The notes: generated by a model not told the origin, from the letters alone. 9,612 nt of DNA from Alcaligenaceae bacterium (GCA_947380655.1 CANCRX010000111.1:1-9612); one strand, 5' to 3'. Counted from the stretch's first letter, positions 1 to 8,189 are shown. Program-made: numbers and translations.

Positions 1-1794
1 TTTACGCTGGTCTCTTTGACGATATCCCTGATTGCAGTATTAATTCCCTTGTTATTCATGACCGAGGTAGTAGGGCGTTTGTTCAGGGAGTTTGCGGTCA
101 CGCTCGCGGTTTCAATCTTGTTGTCGTTACTGATCTCTCTGACTCTGACGCCCATGATGTGTGCGCGTTTGCTGCGTGCGGGAGATCACGACAAAGGTGG
201 CTGGCTGTCTCGTCATAGCAGTGCGCTGATTGATGGGTTGATCGCGGGTTATGACCGGTTGCTGAGCAAGGTGCTTGAACATCAGCGGATCACGCTAGTT
301 GTCGCACTGGCAACTTTTTTGTTGACTGCCGGGCTGTATGCAGCGATACCGAAGGGGTTTTTTCCTCAGCAAGATACTGGTCTGATCCAGATCATGACGC
401 AGGCCCCGCAAAATGTTTCATTCAAAGAGATGTCAAAACGCCAGCAGGAAGCGGTCAAATTAGTATTGCAGGATCCTGACGTGGCAACGATCTCATCTTT
501 TATCGGCATTGATGGCACGAACGAAACGGTCAACACCGGACGCATGCAGATTGCCTTACGTCCTCACGCCGAGCGTAAGTCTGATGCAACACAAATCATG
601 CGGCGCATGCAACAGACGCTCACAGGGATGACAGGTTTGCAGTTTTACCTTCAGCCCGTGCAGGATCTAACGGTCGAGGATCGAATCAGTCGCACGCAAT
701 ACCAGTTGACGCTCGAGAGTGCCGACGCGCAGTTGCTGGCTGTTTGGGTCCCTAAGCTCGTGGACAACATGAGAGCACAGCCGCAACTCAGTGATGTCAC
801 CGATGATTTGCAAAACGAGGGGATCAATACCTTTGTTGAGATTGATCGTGACGCAGCCGCCCGCTTGGGGGTGACCACCGCCATGATTGACGATGCGCTT
901 TATGATGCTTTTGGTCAACGGCAGATCTCCACTGTCTTTACGCAATCCAATCAGTATCGGGTGGTGCTGGAGACGGCGCCGCAATTCCGGCGAGATCCTT
1001 CAGCGTTAGGCTCTGTATATGTCAAAACAAACGATGGCAAACCCGTACCTATTTCAAGTCTTGCAAAAATTTCTGAAAGCCGTTCCTCTTTAGTGATCAA
1101 TCGCCTCGATCAGTTTCCCTCAGCGACAATATCTTTTAATCTTGCCCCGGGAGAATCCTTATCCAGCGCGGTCGATGCCGTGGCGCGCGCGCAAAAAGAA
1201 ATAGCACTGCCAATCGCGGTGCAAGCACGTTTTCAGGGGGCGGCGCAGGCTTTTGAGTCATCGCTTTCAAGTACCTTGTTGTTGATCCTCGCCGCAGTGA
1301 TCACGATGTATATCGTGCTGGGTATTTTGTACGAAAGCTTTATTCATCCGTTAACGATTTTGTCTACATTGCCTTCAGCTGCCATTGGTGCTTTGCTGGC
1401 GTTAATGCTCAGTGGTCGTGATCTGGATATGATTGGGATCATTGGCATCATTCTGTTGATCGGAATTGTGAAGAAAAACGCAATCATGATGATCGACTTT
1501 GCTCTGGATGCGGAGCGTTTGCGGGGACTCACTCCGCGCAAAGCGATCCACGAGGCTGCGCTGTTGCGATTCAGACCGATTCTCATGACCACGCTTGCTG
1601 CCTTGTTTGGTGCAATACCCTTAATGCTATCCACCGGAACAGGAGCCGAATTACGTCAGCCACTGGGTCTTGTCATGGTGGGTGGCCTACTGGTGAGTCA
1701 AGTCCTGACACTGTTCACTACGCCTGTTATTTATCTGTTTTTTGATCGGATTGGTGGAGGCTCTCGCCGCAATATCCGCGCGCGCAACCCATGA
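1..1794 (+). CDS. mdtB: Multidrug efflux RND transporter permease, MdtB/MuxB type (5' end outside window)
   Basis: This is the C-terminal 597 residues of an inner-membrane RND proton/drug antiporter subunit. The frame is open from base 1, so the gene begins upstream; about 440 of the usual ~1040 residues are missing, including the TM4 Asp pair. It matches remembered E. coli MdtB very closely: GRLFREFAVTLAV in TM6, then LTLTPMMCARLL, TM7 near residues 97-115, IPKGFFPQQD, the second large periplasmic loop with SRTQYQ and FGQRQIST, MYIVLGILYESFIHP, and GIVKKNAIMMIDFAL with the TM10 lysines at fragment residues 491-492. The MdtB-specific ending FTTPVIYLFFDR is present. MdtB and MdtC form a heterotrimer in E. 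coli, where MdtB is thought to contribute mainly proton translocation. The stop overlaps the mdtC start as ATGA. With mdtC and the following outer-membrane gene, the order matches Pseudomonas muxBC-opmB. Family assignment is firm; the substrate range cannot be read from sequence. Confidence 0.95.
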   Translation, partial: FTLVSLTISLIAVLIPLLFMTEVVGRLFREFAVTLAVSILLSLLISLTLTPMMCARLLRAGDHDKGGWLSRHSSALIDGLIAGYDRLLSKVLEHQRITLVVALATFLLTAGLYAAIPKGFFPQQDTGLIQIMTQAPQNVSFKEMSKRQQEAVKLVLQDPDVATISSFIGIDGTNETVNTGRMQIALRPHAERKSDATQIMRRMQQTLTGMTGLQFYLQPVQDLTVEDRISRTQYQLTLESADAQLLAVWVPKLVDNMRAQPQLSDVTDDLQNEGINTFVEIDRDAAARLGVTTAMIDDALYDAFGQRQISTVFTQSNQYRVVLETAPQFRRDPSALGSVYVKTNDGKPVPISSLAKISESRSSLVINRLDQFPSATISFNLAPGESLSSAVDAVARAQKEIALPIAVQARFQGAAQAFESSLSSTLLLILAAVITMYIVLGILYESFIHPLTILSTLPSAAIGALLALMLSGRDLDMIGIIGIILLIGIVKKNAIMMIDFALDAERLRGLTPRKAIHEAALLRFRPILMTTLAALFGAIPLMLSTGTGAELRQPLGLVMVGGLLVSQVLTLFTTPVIYLFFDRIGGGSRRNIRARNP

Positions 1795-4700
1795 ATCTCT
1801 CCGGGCCATTCATTGTTCGTCCTGTTGCCACCACACTGATCTGGCTGGGTGTGGTGCTGTCTGGCTGGCTGGCTTTTACCTTGTTGCCGATTGCGCCACT
1901 CCCTCAAATCGAACTGGCATCCATTTCGGTGAGCGCGCAGATGGCGGGGGCGAGTCCCGAGGTAATGGCCGCAACAGTTGCCACGCCGCTTGAACGTTCG
2001 CTGGGGACTATTGCAGGCTTGACAGAAATGACCTCGCGCAGCACCACGGGGCAGACGCGCATCACGCTTCAATTCGATCTGAGTCGTGACATTAATAGTG
2101 CTGCGACGGACGTACAAGGCGCGATTAACGCTGCGCGAGCAATGATGCCCAGCGGACTGCGCTCCAACCCATCCTACCGGAAAGTGAATCCGTCCGCCGC
2201 CCCCATCATGACGCTGGCGCTGAGCTCCGATACCTTATCGCAAGGTCAGCTCTACGATATTGCTTCGACCACCGTTCAACAAAAGCTTTCACAGATTCAA
2301 GGGGTGGGCGAAGTTGTGATTGGCGGCAGTACGTTGCCTGCTGTGCGGATTGATCTTGATCCGGATGCTTTATCCCAATATGGCATTTCACTGGATACGG
2401 TGAGGGTTGCAATTGCGGCAGCGAATTCCACCCGACCTAAAGGAATTCTGGAAAACGATACACATAGCTGGCAGATCAAGGCGAATGACCAGTTATGGAA
2501 AGCCGTCGATTACCGGCCACTGATTGTCGCCTGGCGTGGTCAGTCTCCGGTCCGACTTTCTGATGTCGCGCGTGTCGAGGATTCTGTCGAGGACACCTTT
2601 AACATTGGTTATTTCAATGCCAAACAGGCTGTATTGGTGCTTGTTCGTAGTCAGGCAAACGCCAATATTATCGAGACCGTCGATCAGATTCGCGCAGATT
2701 TACCGGTATTACGTGCGATGTTGCCGGCCGATGTCACGGTTGATGTGGCCCAGGATCGTACCCCCAGTATTCGCGCTTCAGTTTTGGAAGCAGAGAAAAC
2801 ACTGATCATCGCAATTGGCTTGGTGATGATGGTGGTGCTGGTGTTTTTGCGTAATTTCCGTGCAGCACTGATTCCTACCATCGCTGTGCCAGTCTCTTTG
2901 GTCGGTACCTTTGGTGTGATCTATTTGTGTGGTTATTCGCTCAACACCATGTCACTGATGGCCTTGATTGTGGCGACTGGATTTGTAGTCGATGATGCAA
3001 TTGTTGTGCTGGAAAACATTACGCGTCACATCGAGAAGGGCGCCTCGCCTTTGCGCGCCGCTCTACTGGGCACGCGTGAAGTAGGTTTCACTGTATTGTC
3101 GATGAGTATTTCGCTGATTGCGGTATTTATACCGATCTTGTTGATGGGCGGGTTGCCGGGACGATTATTCAGGGAATTTGCGGTGACGCTCTCTGTTGCG
3201 ATTGTGATTTCAATGTTTGTATCGTTGACATTGACCCCGATGATGGCAGCAAAGATGTTACGTAAACAACGCGCTGAGGCGCAGTTGCCATCTGTGGGCC
3301 GCCTGGGTCTGTTATCTCGCTGGGGCCAGCAAGCCATGGATGCCGTGGTGAGTGCCTATGCCAGTTCGCTCACCTGGGCGCTACGCCATAGCCGCATCAT
3401 GATGTTGTTGTTATTTGCAACGATTGGTTTAAATTTTTATCTCTATGGTGTTGTTCCAAAGGGCTTTTTCCCACAGCAGGATACCGGCATGATGATCGGT
3501 TTTTTTTCAACCGACGATGGCACCTCCTTTGAGTCTATGAAACCCAAGCTGGATCGCTTCCGACAAGTCTTGTTACGAGACCCGGCCGTGAACACCGTGA
3601 CAGCTTACGCGAGTGGCCGGGGAGGCAGTAACAGTAGTTTTCTCGCTGTACAACTCAAGCCTTTCGCTGAGCGCAAACTTGATGTGCGCGAAGTGATTAA
3701 CCGGTTAAGACCTCAGCTCTCGGGCATACCGGGCGCACGACTGACACTGATGGCGCAGCAAGACATCCGTGTCGGAGGTCGCCAAAGCGGTGCCCAGTAT
3801 CAATACACGCTGATGGCCAATGAACTGACTGATCTCAAAGAATGGATGCCAAAAGTACAGCAGGCGCTCGCTGCACTGCCCGAGCTCGTCGATGTAGACA
3901 CCGATGTGGAAGACCGTGGCCGGCAGGTTTCAATTCTGGTGGATCGGGACGCTGCGCAACGCCTGGGCGTGCCGATGGCAACGGTTTCGTCGGTTTTGAA
4001 TAACTCCTTTAGTCAGCGGCAGATTTCCGTGATGTACGGTGATCGCAATCAGTACCGGGTGGTGATGGGTGTTGCCCCTCGGCATGCGCAGGATGTTGAC
4101 TCGTTAAACGATGTCTATGTGCTCAGTGATACCGGGCAGCGTGTGCCACTTTCCGCTTTTGCTAAATTCGAAACGACCAATGCGCCCTTGAGCGTTCGCC
4201 ACCAAGGCTTGCTGGCGGCCGATACCATCTCCTTTGATGTGGCACCCGGCGTGTCGCTGGGTGAAGCGACTTTAGCCATTGAGCAGGCCGTTGCGAATAT
4301 CAGTTTACCGACTGAGAAAGTGCAGGCGAGTTTTCAAGGCACAGCTAAAGCACTACAAAGCGCGTTGTCTAACCAGCCGTGGTTGATTCTTGCAGCGCTG
4401 GTCACCATGTATCTGGTGCTCGGGATGTTGTATGAAAGTACCATTCATCCGCTCACTATTTTATCGACGCTCCCCTCGGCCGGGATTGGTGCCTTGCTGG
4501 CGTTACTGATGCTTAAAACTGAATTCAGTCTGATTGCGCTGATTGGTGTGTTCCTGTTGATTGGTATCGTTAAGAAAAACGCAATCATGATGGTTGATTT
4601 TGCACTGGATGCGCAGCGGCGCTTGGGCCTGACACCGCGCGACGCTATTTATCAAGCGTGTATGACGCGTTTTCGTCCGATCCTGATGACCACCTGCGCG

Positions 4701-4883
4701 GCAATTTTCGGCGCGTTTCCACTGGTGTTTGCCGCGGGAGCGGGGGTTGAAATGAGACGTCCGCTTGGGATTACCATTCTGGGAGGTTTGATTGTGAGCC
4801 AGTTATTAACTCTTTACACCACACCTGTGGTGTACTTGTACCTGGATCGTTTCCGTTTATGGATGCTGGATCGTTCAAGATGA
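1791..4883 (+). CDS. mdtC: Multidrug efflux RND transporter permease, MdtC/MuxC type (complete)
   Basis: This 1030-residue protein, close to the ~1025 of E. coli MdtC, is the second RND pump subunit of the inner membrane. The N-terminus has the typical PFIVRPVATTLIW first helix and the LPIAPLPQIELASI segment. The first periplasmic loop carries ATPLERSLGTIAG and NPSYRKVNPSAAPIM. TM4 holds GFVVDDAIVVLEN with the proton-relay Asp pair at D401-D402, and TM10 holds GIVKKNAIMMVDFAL with lysines at 928-929, so the relay residues look intact. MdtC-type signatures include MGGLPGRLFREFAVTL, QDIRVGGRQS and YTTPVVYLYLDRF. The start is the ATG sharing bases with the mdtB TGA (ATGA). No strong Shine-Dalgarno sits in front of it, which fits coupled translation. 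It probably works as a heterotrimer with MdtB, contributing drug binding, and docks to an adaptor encoded upstream. The paralogue is clearly similar to mdtB at DNA level in TM10. Confidence 0.97.
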   Translation: MNLSGPFIVRPVATTLIWLGVVLSGWLAFTLLPIAPLPQIELASISVSAQMAGASPEVMAATVATPLERSLGTIAGLTEMTSRSTTGQTRITLQFDLSRDINSAATDVQGAINAARAMMPSGLRSNPSYRKVNPSAAPIMTLALSSDTLSQGQLYDIASTTVQQKLSQIQGVGEVVIGGSTLPAVRIDLDPDALSQYGISLDTVRVAIAAANSTRPKGILENDTHSWQIKANDQLWKAVDYRPLIVAWRGQSPVRLSDVARVEDSVEDTFNIGYFNAKQAVLVLVRSQANANIIETVDQIRADLPVLRAMLPADVTVDVAQDRTPSIRASVLEAEKTLIIAIGLVMMVVLVFLRNFRAALIPTIAVPVSLVGTFGVIYLCGYSLNTMSLMALIVATGFVVDDAIVVLENITRHIEKGASPLRAALLGTREVGFTVLSMSISLIAVFIPILLMGGLPGRLFREFAVTLSVAIVISMFVSLTLTPMMAAKMLRKQRAEAQLPSVGRLGLLSRWGQQAMDAVVSAYASSLTWALRHSRIMMLLLFATIGLNFYLYGVVPKGFFPQQDTGMMIGFFSTDDGTSFESMKPKLDRFRQVLLRDPAVNTVTAYASGRGGSNSSFLAVQLKPFAERKLDVREVINRLRPQLSGIPGARLTLMAQQDIRVGGRQSGAQYQYTLMANELTDLKEWMPKVQQALAALPELVDVDTDVEDRGRQVSILVDRDAAQRLGVPMATVSSVLNNSFSQRQISVMYGDRNQYRVVMGVAPRHAQDVDSLNDVYVLSDTGQRVPLSAFAKFETTNAPLSVRHQGLLAADTISFDVAPGVSLGEATLAIEQAVANISLPTEKVQASFQGTAKALQSALSNQPWLILAALVTMYLVLGMLYESTIHPLTILSTLPSAGIGALLALLMLKTEFSLIALIGVFLLIGIVKKNAIMMVDFALDAQRRLGLTPRDAIYQACMTRFRPILMTTCAAIFGAFPLVFAAGAGVEMRRPLGITILGGLIVSQLLTLYTTPVVYLYLDRFRLWMLDRSR

Positions 4884-6391
4884 TGGTTTTAATGCTTAAT
4901 CGATGTACTCGCAGTCTGACGCGTACTGCGGGTTGGGTACTTGGTTTGTCCCTGATCGCTGCGCTGTCGGCCTGCAAGGTCGGACCAGATTACGTGCGTC
5001 CAACCGCTGAGGTGGGCGTCACATTTAAAGAATCAGCAGGCTGGCAGCCTGCCCGTCCTGCGGCGGATGCACCGCGCACACCCTGGTGGGAAATGTATCA
5101 GGATCCGATCCTGAGCGAGCAGATGCAGGCGCTTAATCTTGCCAACCAGAATATTGCTGCAGCCGAAGCGCGCTTTCGCCAGGCGGTCGCTATTACGCAA
5201 GGTTCACGTTCACCGCTTTATCCAACCTTAAATGCGACGGGCAGTATGAACCGTGCCGGTGGCTCGGCGACTGCGGCAGGTGGCGTAGTCGCGAGTACGG
5301 CCACGACGACCTTTGGTGCCAATGCAGTTGCTGCCTGGCAGCTCGATATCTGGGGAAGCGTACGCCGTAACATCGAGTCTACCGATGCGAGTGAGCTTGC
5401 GCTAGCTGCGGATGTGGCTGGGGCCAGGCTGACTGCACAATCTGCAATGGCCTTGAGTTATTTGCAGGTTCGTATGCTTGATGAACAGACCCGTTTGCTC
5501 AAGGCGACTGTCTCGGCTTACGAGCGTTCATTGACGCTCACGACTAATCGCTATGACGCCGGGGTCTCTGGTCTGGCTGATGTAGCCGTTGCCCGTACCC
5601 AGCTCGAAAGCGCGCGCGCACAGATGATTGATCTTGAGCAACAGCGTGCCGTGTTTGAAAATGCGGTGGCTGTTTTGCTCGGTCAGCCACCTTCGACGTT
5701 TTCAATCAAACCGCGTACCAATGTCCTGGTACCGCCGATCGCACCGGTTGGTCTACCTTCTGCATTGCTTGAGCGCAGACCTGATGTGTCTGCAGCAGAA
5801 CGCCGCACAGCTGCTGCCAATGCTTTGATTGGTGTGGCGGTGTCGGCTTGGTTTCCCAGCCTGACATTGAATGCTAATTCCGGGTATCGCAGTAATGACT
5901 TTACCCAGTGGTTTGCTGCGCCCGCACAGTTCTGGGCGTTAGGTCCGCAACTCGCCATGCTGATTTTTGATGGCGGTGCCAGACAGGCTGCAATCGACCA
6001 GGCGCGTGCCGGTTTCGATCTGCAAGTCGCGCTATATCGTCAGACTGTTTTAACCGCGCTGCAGGAGGTTGAAAATGCCATGGTGCAACTGCGTGTTTTT
6101 GAGCAAGAGGAAGTCGCTCAGCGCCTGGCAGTCGAAGCCGCTCAGCTTGCGTTAAGACTGGCACGCAATCAGTACGATCAAGGCTTGATTGACTACCTGA
6201 GTGTGGCGGTGCTTGAAACCACTGCGCTGAATAATGAACGCACCTATATTACGTTGATGGGTAATCGATTGAGCGCGAGCGTGCGCTTAATTACCGCGCT
6301 CGGCGGTGGCTGGTCAGCAGAAGATCTCAAGATGCTGGATGCCTCAGGCAATCCAACCACGAATCCCAGCAATACCGTGCCCACCAACTGA
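4880..6391 (+). CDS. Efflux transporter outer-membrane lipoprotein (NodT/OprM/OpmB family)
   Basis: Outer-membrane channel subunit that completes the tripartite pump, 503 residues from this start. I prefer ATG 4880 because it forms an ATGA overlap with the mdtC stop, the same junction as mdtB-mdtC; in-frame ATGs at 4859, 4883 and 4892 are alternatives. The signal peptide has basic residues, a hydrophobic core and the lipobox LSAC, with the lipidated cysteine at residue 32, followed by KVGPDYVRP, typical of NodT-family lipoproteins. Two TolC-like OEP repeats follow, with the paired motifs NRYDAGVSGLADV and NQYDQGLIDYLSV. The hallmark LLERRPDVSAAERR lies at about 295-308 and FPSLTLNA just after. 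The conserved domain ends at LGGGW (474-478); the remaining Thr/Asn/Pro/Ser-rich tail overlaps the 3' end of the opposing Nudix gene. Its position resembles opmB in muxABC-opmB, whereas E. coli mdtABC lacks an outer-membrane gene at this place. Confidence 0.93.
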   Translation: MMVLMLNRCTRSLTRTAGWVLGLSLIAALSACKVGPDYVRPTAEVGVTFKESAGWQPARPAADAPRTPWWEMYQDPILSEQMQALNLANQNIAAAEARFRQAVAITQGSRSPLYPTLNATGSMNRAGGSATAAGGVVASTATTTFGANAVAAWQLDIWGSVRRNIESTDASELALAADVAGARLTAQSAMALSYLQVRMLDEQTRLLKATVSAYERSLTLTTNRYDAGVSGLADVAVARTQLESARAQMIDLEQQRAVFENAVAVLLGQPPSTFSIKPRTNVLVPPIAPVGLPSALLERRPDVSAAERRTAAANALIGVAVSAWFPSLTLNANSGYRSNDFTQWFAAPAQFWALGPQLAMLIFDGGARQAAIDQARAGFDLQVALYRQTVLTALQEVENAMVQLRVFEQEEVAQRLAVEAAQLALRLARNQYDQGLIDYLSVAVLETTALNNERTYITLMGNRLSASVRLITALGGGWSAEDLKMLDASGNPTTNPSNTVPTN

Positions 6392-7309
6392 TTTGGCTTG
6401 CTCAAGCGTCGCTGCGGACTGCCCACCCAGAGCGTAGACGGGTAGGCCCGCCTGGGCGTTGAGTTCAGCAAAATGCTGCCAGCCCATACCCTGGGCTTCT
6501 GGGTGTGAGGGGGTGGCAAGTACCGGACTGAGTACGGCAAAATCCGCTTCAAGTTTTCTGGCCTGATTGAGGTCGGAAAGATTGTGGGTGGAGACGCCGA
6601 GAAGTTGATGTTTTTCCAATTCAGGACGTTTAATGCAAGCTTGCGCATCGTTGGCCCGCAAGTGCAAACCGTCGGTATCCCGCAGCCATGACTCAGGATG
6701 CACGCTATTGATCAGTACGCGAGCTCCAGCCGCGTGGCAGCGTGTCAATACCTGATCAAGAGCCGCTTTTAGCTCAGCCGTATCCGGACCGCCTGGCCAA
6801 CCAGGTTCCCGCCACTGAAGTAAGCGCAAACCTTTTTCCAGCGCTGTGTCCAAACGCGTCAGAAAGCCTGCTAAGCCTTCTGCAGAACCTGCTGAGGAAA
6901 TGGCATACCACTCTGGCAGCTGCAACCAGCGCAATGGCGGGTAGGTCGCAGGCAGTAACTGTGGGACCTCGTGAGCATGCTTGAGATCGACCCACTGGAG
7001 TTGCTGGTTTTCTAGCCCGCGTGGCTCGCCCGTCCACCCCGTGACGCGACAAAAAGCTAATCGAACCGTCGTGGTGGGATATTTGTGTACATAGGTGACC
7101 CAAGGCGTTGCCTGCGTCAGCTCGATATCGATTTCTTCTTTTAATTCGCGTTTAAGCGCTTGCAACACCGTCTCGCCAGGCTCAAGCTTGCCACCGGGTA
7201 ATTCCCACCAGCCTGGCCAGGGTTTGTCTGCCGGGCGGTTGCCCAGCAGGACCGTGCCATCGGGACGCAGCAGCACGCCGACTGCGACATCGATGATTTT
7301 TTCAGGCAT
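6344..7309 (-). CDS. Nudix hydrolase (MutT-like) fused to thiamine-phosphate-synthase-like domain
   Basis: A 321-residue two-domain protein. Residues about 1-130 are a MutT-type Nudix hydrolase: AVGVLLRPDGTVLLGNRP, then WWELPGGKLEPGE and a Nudix box from G40 to I62 with the metal-binding RELKEE; the box glycine before the last hydrophobic residue is Asp (D61). MutT-like enzymes hydrolyse oxidised nucleotides such as 8-oxo-dGTP, the likely but unproven activity here. From about residue 150 to the end lies a TIM-barrel-like ThiE relative with DGLHLRANDA, LGVSTHN, FAVLSPVLATPSHPEAQGMGW, VYALGG and GHGIAGIRG. The usual ThiE Thr-Lys pyrophosphate motif is not visible, so thiamine phosphate synthesis is doubtful. 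I chose ATG 7309 (MPEKIIDVAVG), which overlaps the upstream ATPase stop by 8 bases (ATGCCTGA). The frame stays open to an ATG at 7366, but those 19 extra residues fall inside the ATPase gene. The fusion is known in Betaproteobacteria downstream of argJ and the DUF815 ATPase. Confidence 0.9.
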   Translation of the reverse strand: MPEKIIDVAVGVLLRPDGTVLLGNRPADKPWPGWWELPGGKLEPGETVLQALKRELKEEIDIELTQATPWVTYVHKYPTTTVRLAFCRVTGWTGEPRGLENQQLQWVDLKHAHEVPQLLPATYPPLRWLQLPEWYAISSAGSAEGLAGFLTRLDTALEKGLRLLQWREPGWPGGPDTAELKAALDQVLTRCHAAGARVLINSVHPESWLRDTDGLHLRANDAQACIKRPELEKHQLLGVSTHNLSDLNQARKLEADFAVLSPVLATPSHPEAQGMGWQHFAELNAQAGLPVYALGGQSAATLEQAKSVGGHGIAGIRGWIA

Positions 7310-8189
7310 GCCGTGCGGCCCAGTCCCGGGCGAATTGCAAGGCAACACGTCCAGAGCGTGAACCACGCTCTAGCGTCCACTGCAGTGCTTCGGTGCGTGC
7401 TTCGGCAATGACGGCTTCGGAACAGCCCATCGTGCGCAGCCAGTGCGCCACGATATCCAGATAGTCATCCTGACGGAACGGATAAAAAGACATCCAGAGA
7501 CCAAAGCGCTCAGAAAGAGAGATTTTTTCTTCCACGGTTTCGCCGGGGTGGATTTCACCATCAGACTGATGTTTGTAGCTGAGGTTTTCACTCATGTACT
7601 CAGGCATCAGGTGGCGACGATTAGAGGTCGCATAAATCAGTACGTTGTTACCCGTTGAGGCAGCTGAACCATCCAGTACGGATTTCAGCGCCTTGTAGCC
7701 AGCCTCGCCTTCTTCGAAAGACAGGTCGTCGCAGAAGACGATGAATTTTTCAGGCCGACCCGCGACCATATCTACGATATCTGCCAGGTCGGCCATGTCT
7801 GCCTTGTCAACCTCGATCAGTCGTAAACCACGATCACCGTAGGTCGCGAGCATTGCTTTAACCAGGGAGCTTTTTCCTGTGCCACGTGCGCCAGTCATCA
7901 GCACGTTGTTGGAGGGCTTACCTTCGACGAAATGCAAGGTGTTGCGATCGATGATTTCTTTCTGGCGCTCGATGTGCTGGAGGTCATCGGTGTTGATCAG
8001 CGAGACATTGGCGATGGCTTCGAGCCAGCCATGTGAAGCGCCACGCTTACGCCAGCGAAACGCACGCGCCTCCCAATTGACCGCTGGAGGCGTGGGCGGC
8101 AGCCAGGCTTCGAGTTGTGAGAGCACGCGTACGGCACGCGCGAGTAAGTCAGCCATTTCTGGGGCTGTGGTTTTATCAGTGGAGTTCAT
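7302..8189 (-). CDS. DUF815-family P-loop ATP-binding protein (AAA+-like)
   Basis: A 295-residue soluble ATPase of the DUF815 family, cellular role unknown. The Walker A motif GARGTGKS lies at 100-107, in VLMTGARGTGKSSLVKAM. A Walker B-like strand FIVFCDDLSFEE is at 149-160. A sensor-1-like NNVLIYATSNRRH is at 181-193. The family signature EEKISLSERFGLW is at 220-232, with R228 a candidate arginine finger, and GSRSGRVALQFARDW near the C-terminus resembles a sensor-2 region. No signal peptide or membrane helix is evident. The region before residue 60 is poorly defined and may be an adaptor part. The start ATG shares one base with the argJ stop (TGATG), and the stop overlaps the Nudix gene start by 8 bases, so it is almost certainly translated as part of an argJ-ATPase-Nudix transcript. 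Co-occurrence with these genes recurs in Betaproteobacteria, but does not by itself reveal a function. Confidence 0.92.
   Translation of the reverse strand: MNSTDKTTAPEMADLLARAVRVLSQLEAWLPPTPPAVNWEARAFRWRKRGASHGWLEAIANVSLINTDDLQHIERQKEIIDRNTLHFVEGKPSNNVLMTGARGTGKSSLVKAMLATYGDRGLRLIEVDKADMADLADIVDMVAGRPEKFIVFCDDLSFEEGEAGYKALKSVLDGSAASTGNNVLIYATSNRRHLMPEYMSENLSYKHQSDGEIHPGETVEEKISLSERFGLWMSFYPFRQDDYLDIVAHWLRTMGCSEAVIAEARTEALQWTLERGSRSGRVALQFARDWAARHA

Noticed and set aside
16..18. TTG as a possible start of the first pump gene
   Set aside because: The frame is open from base 1 and the preceding residues FTLVS match the continuing MdtB TM5 sequence, so the gene simply begins outside the window.
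1731..2117. 128-residue minus-strand open frame across the mdtB/mdtC junction
   Set aside because: Arg/Gln/Asn-rich low-complexity translation antisense to conserved pump sequence; no domain visible.
3500..3507. Run of eight T in mdtC as a possible phase-variable slippage tract
   Set aside because: It encodes in-frame GFFS in a normal place of the periplasmic loop, and eight T alone is weak evidence for slippage; no second tract or alternate frame product supports it.
6392..6500. Search for a bidirectional terminator between the convergent operons
   Set aside because: The region is coding for the Nudix/ThiE-like gene and no GC stem with flanking T/A tracts was found.
6244..6648. 134-residue minus-strand open frame across the end of the efflux gene
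   Set aside because: It lies in another frame of the efflux and Nudix/ThiE-like genes and has no recognisable domain or start context; it is a coding shadow.
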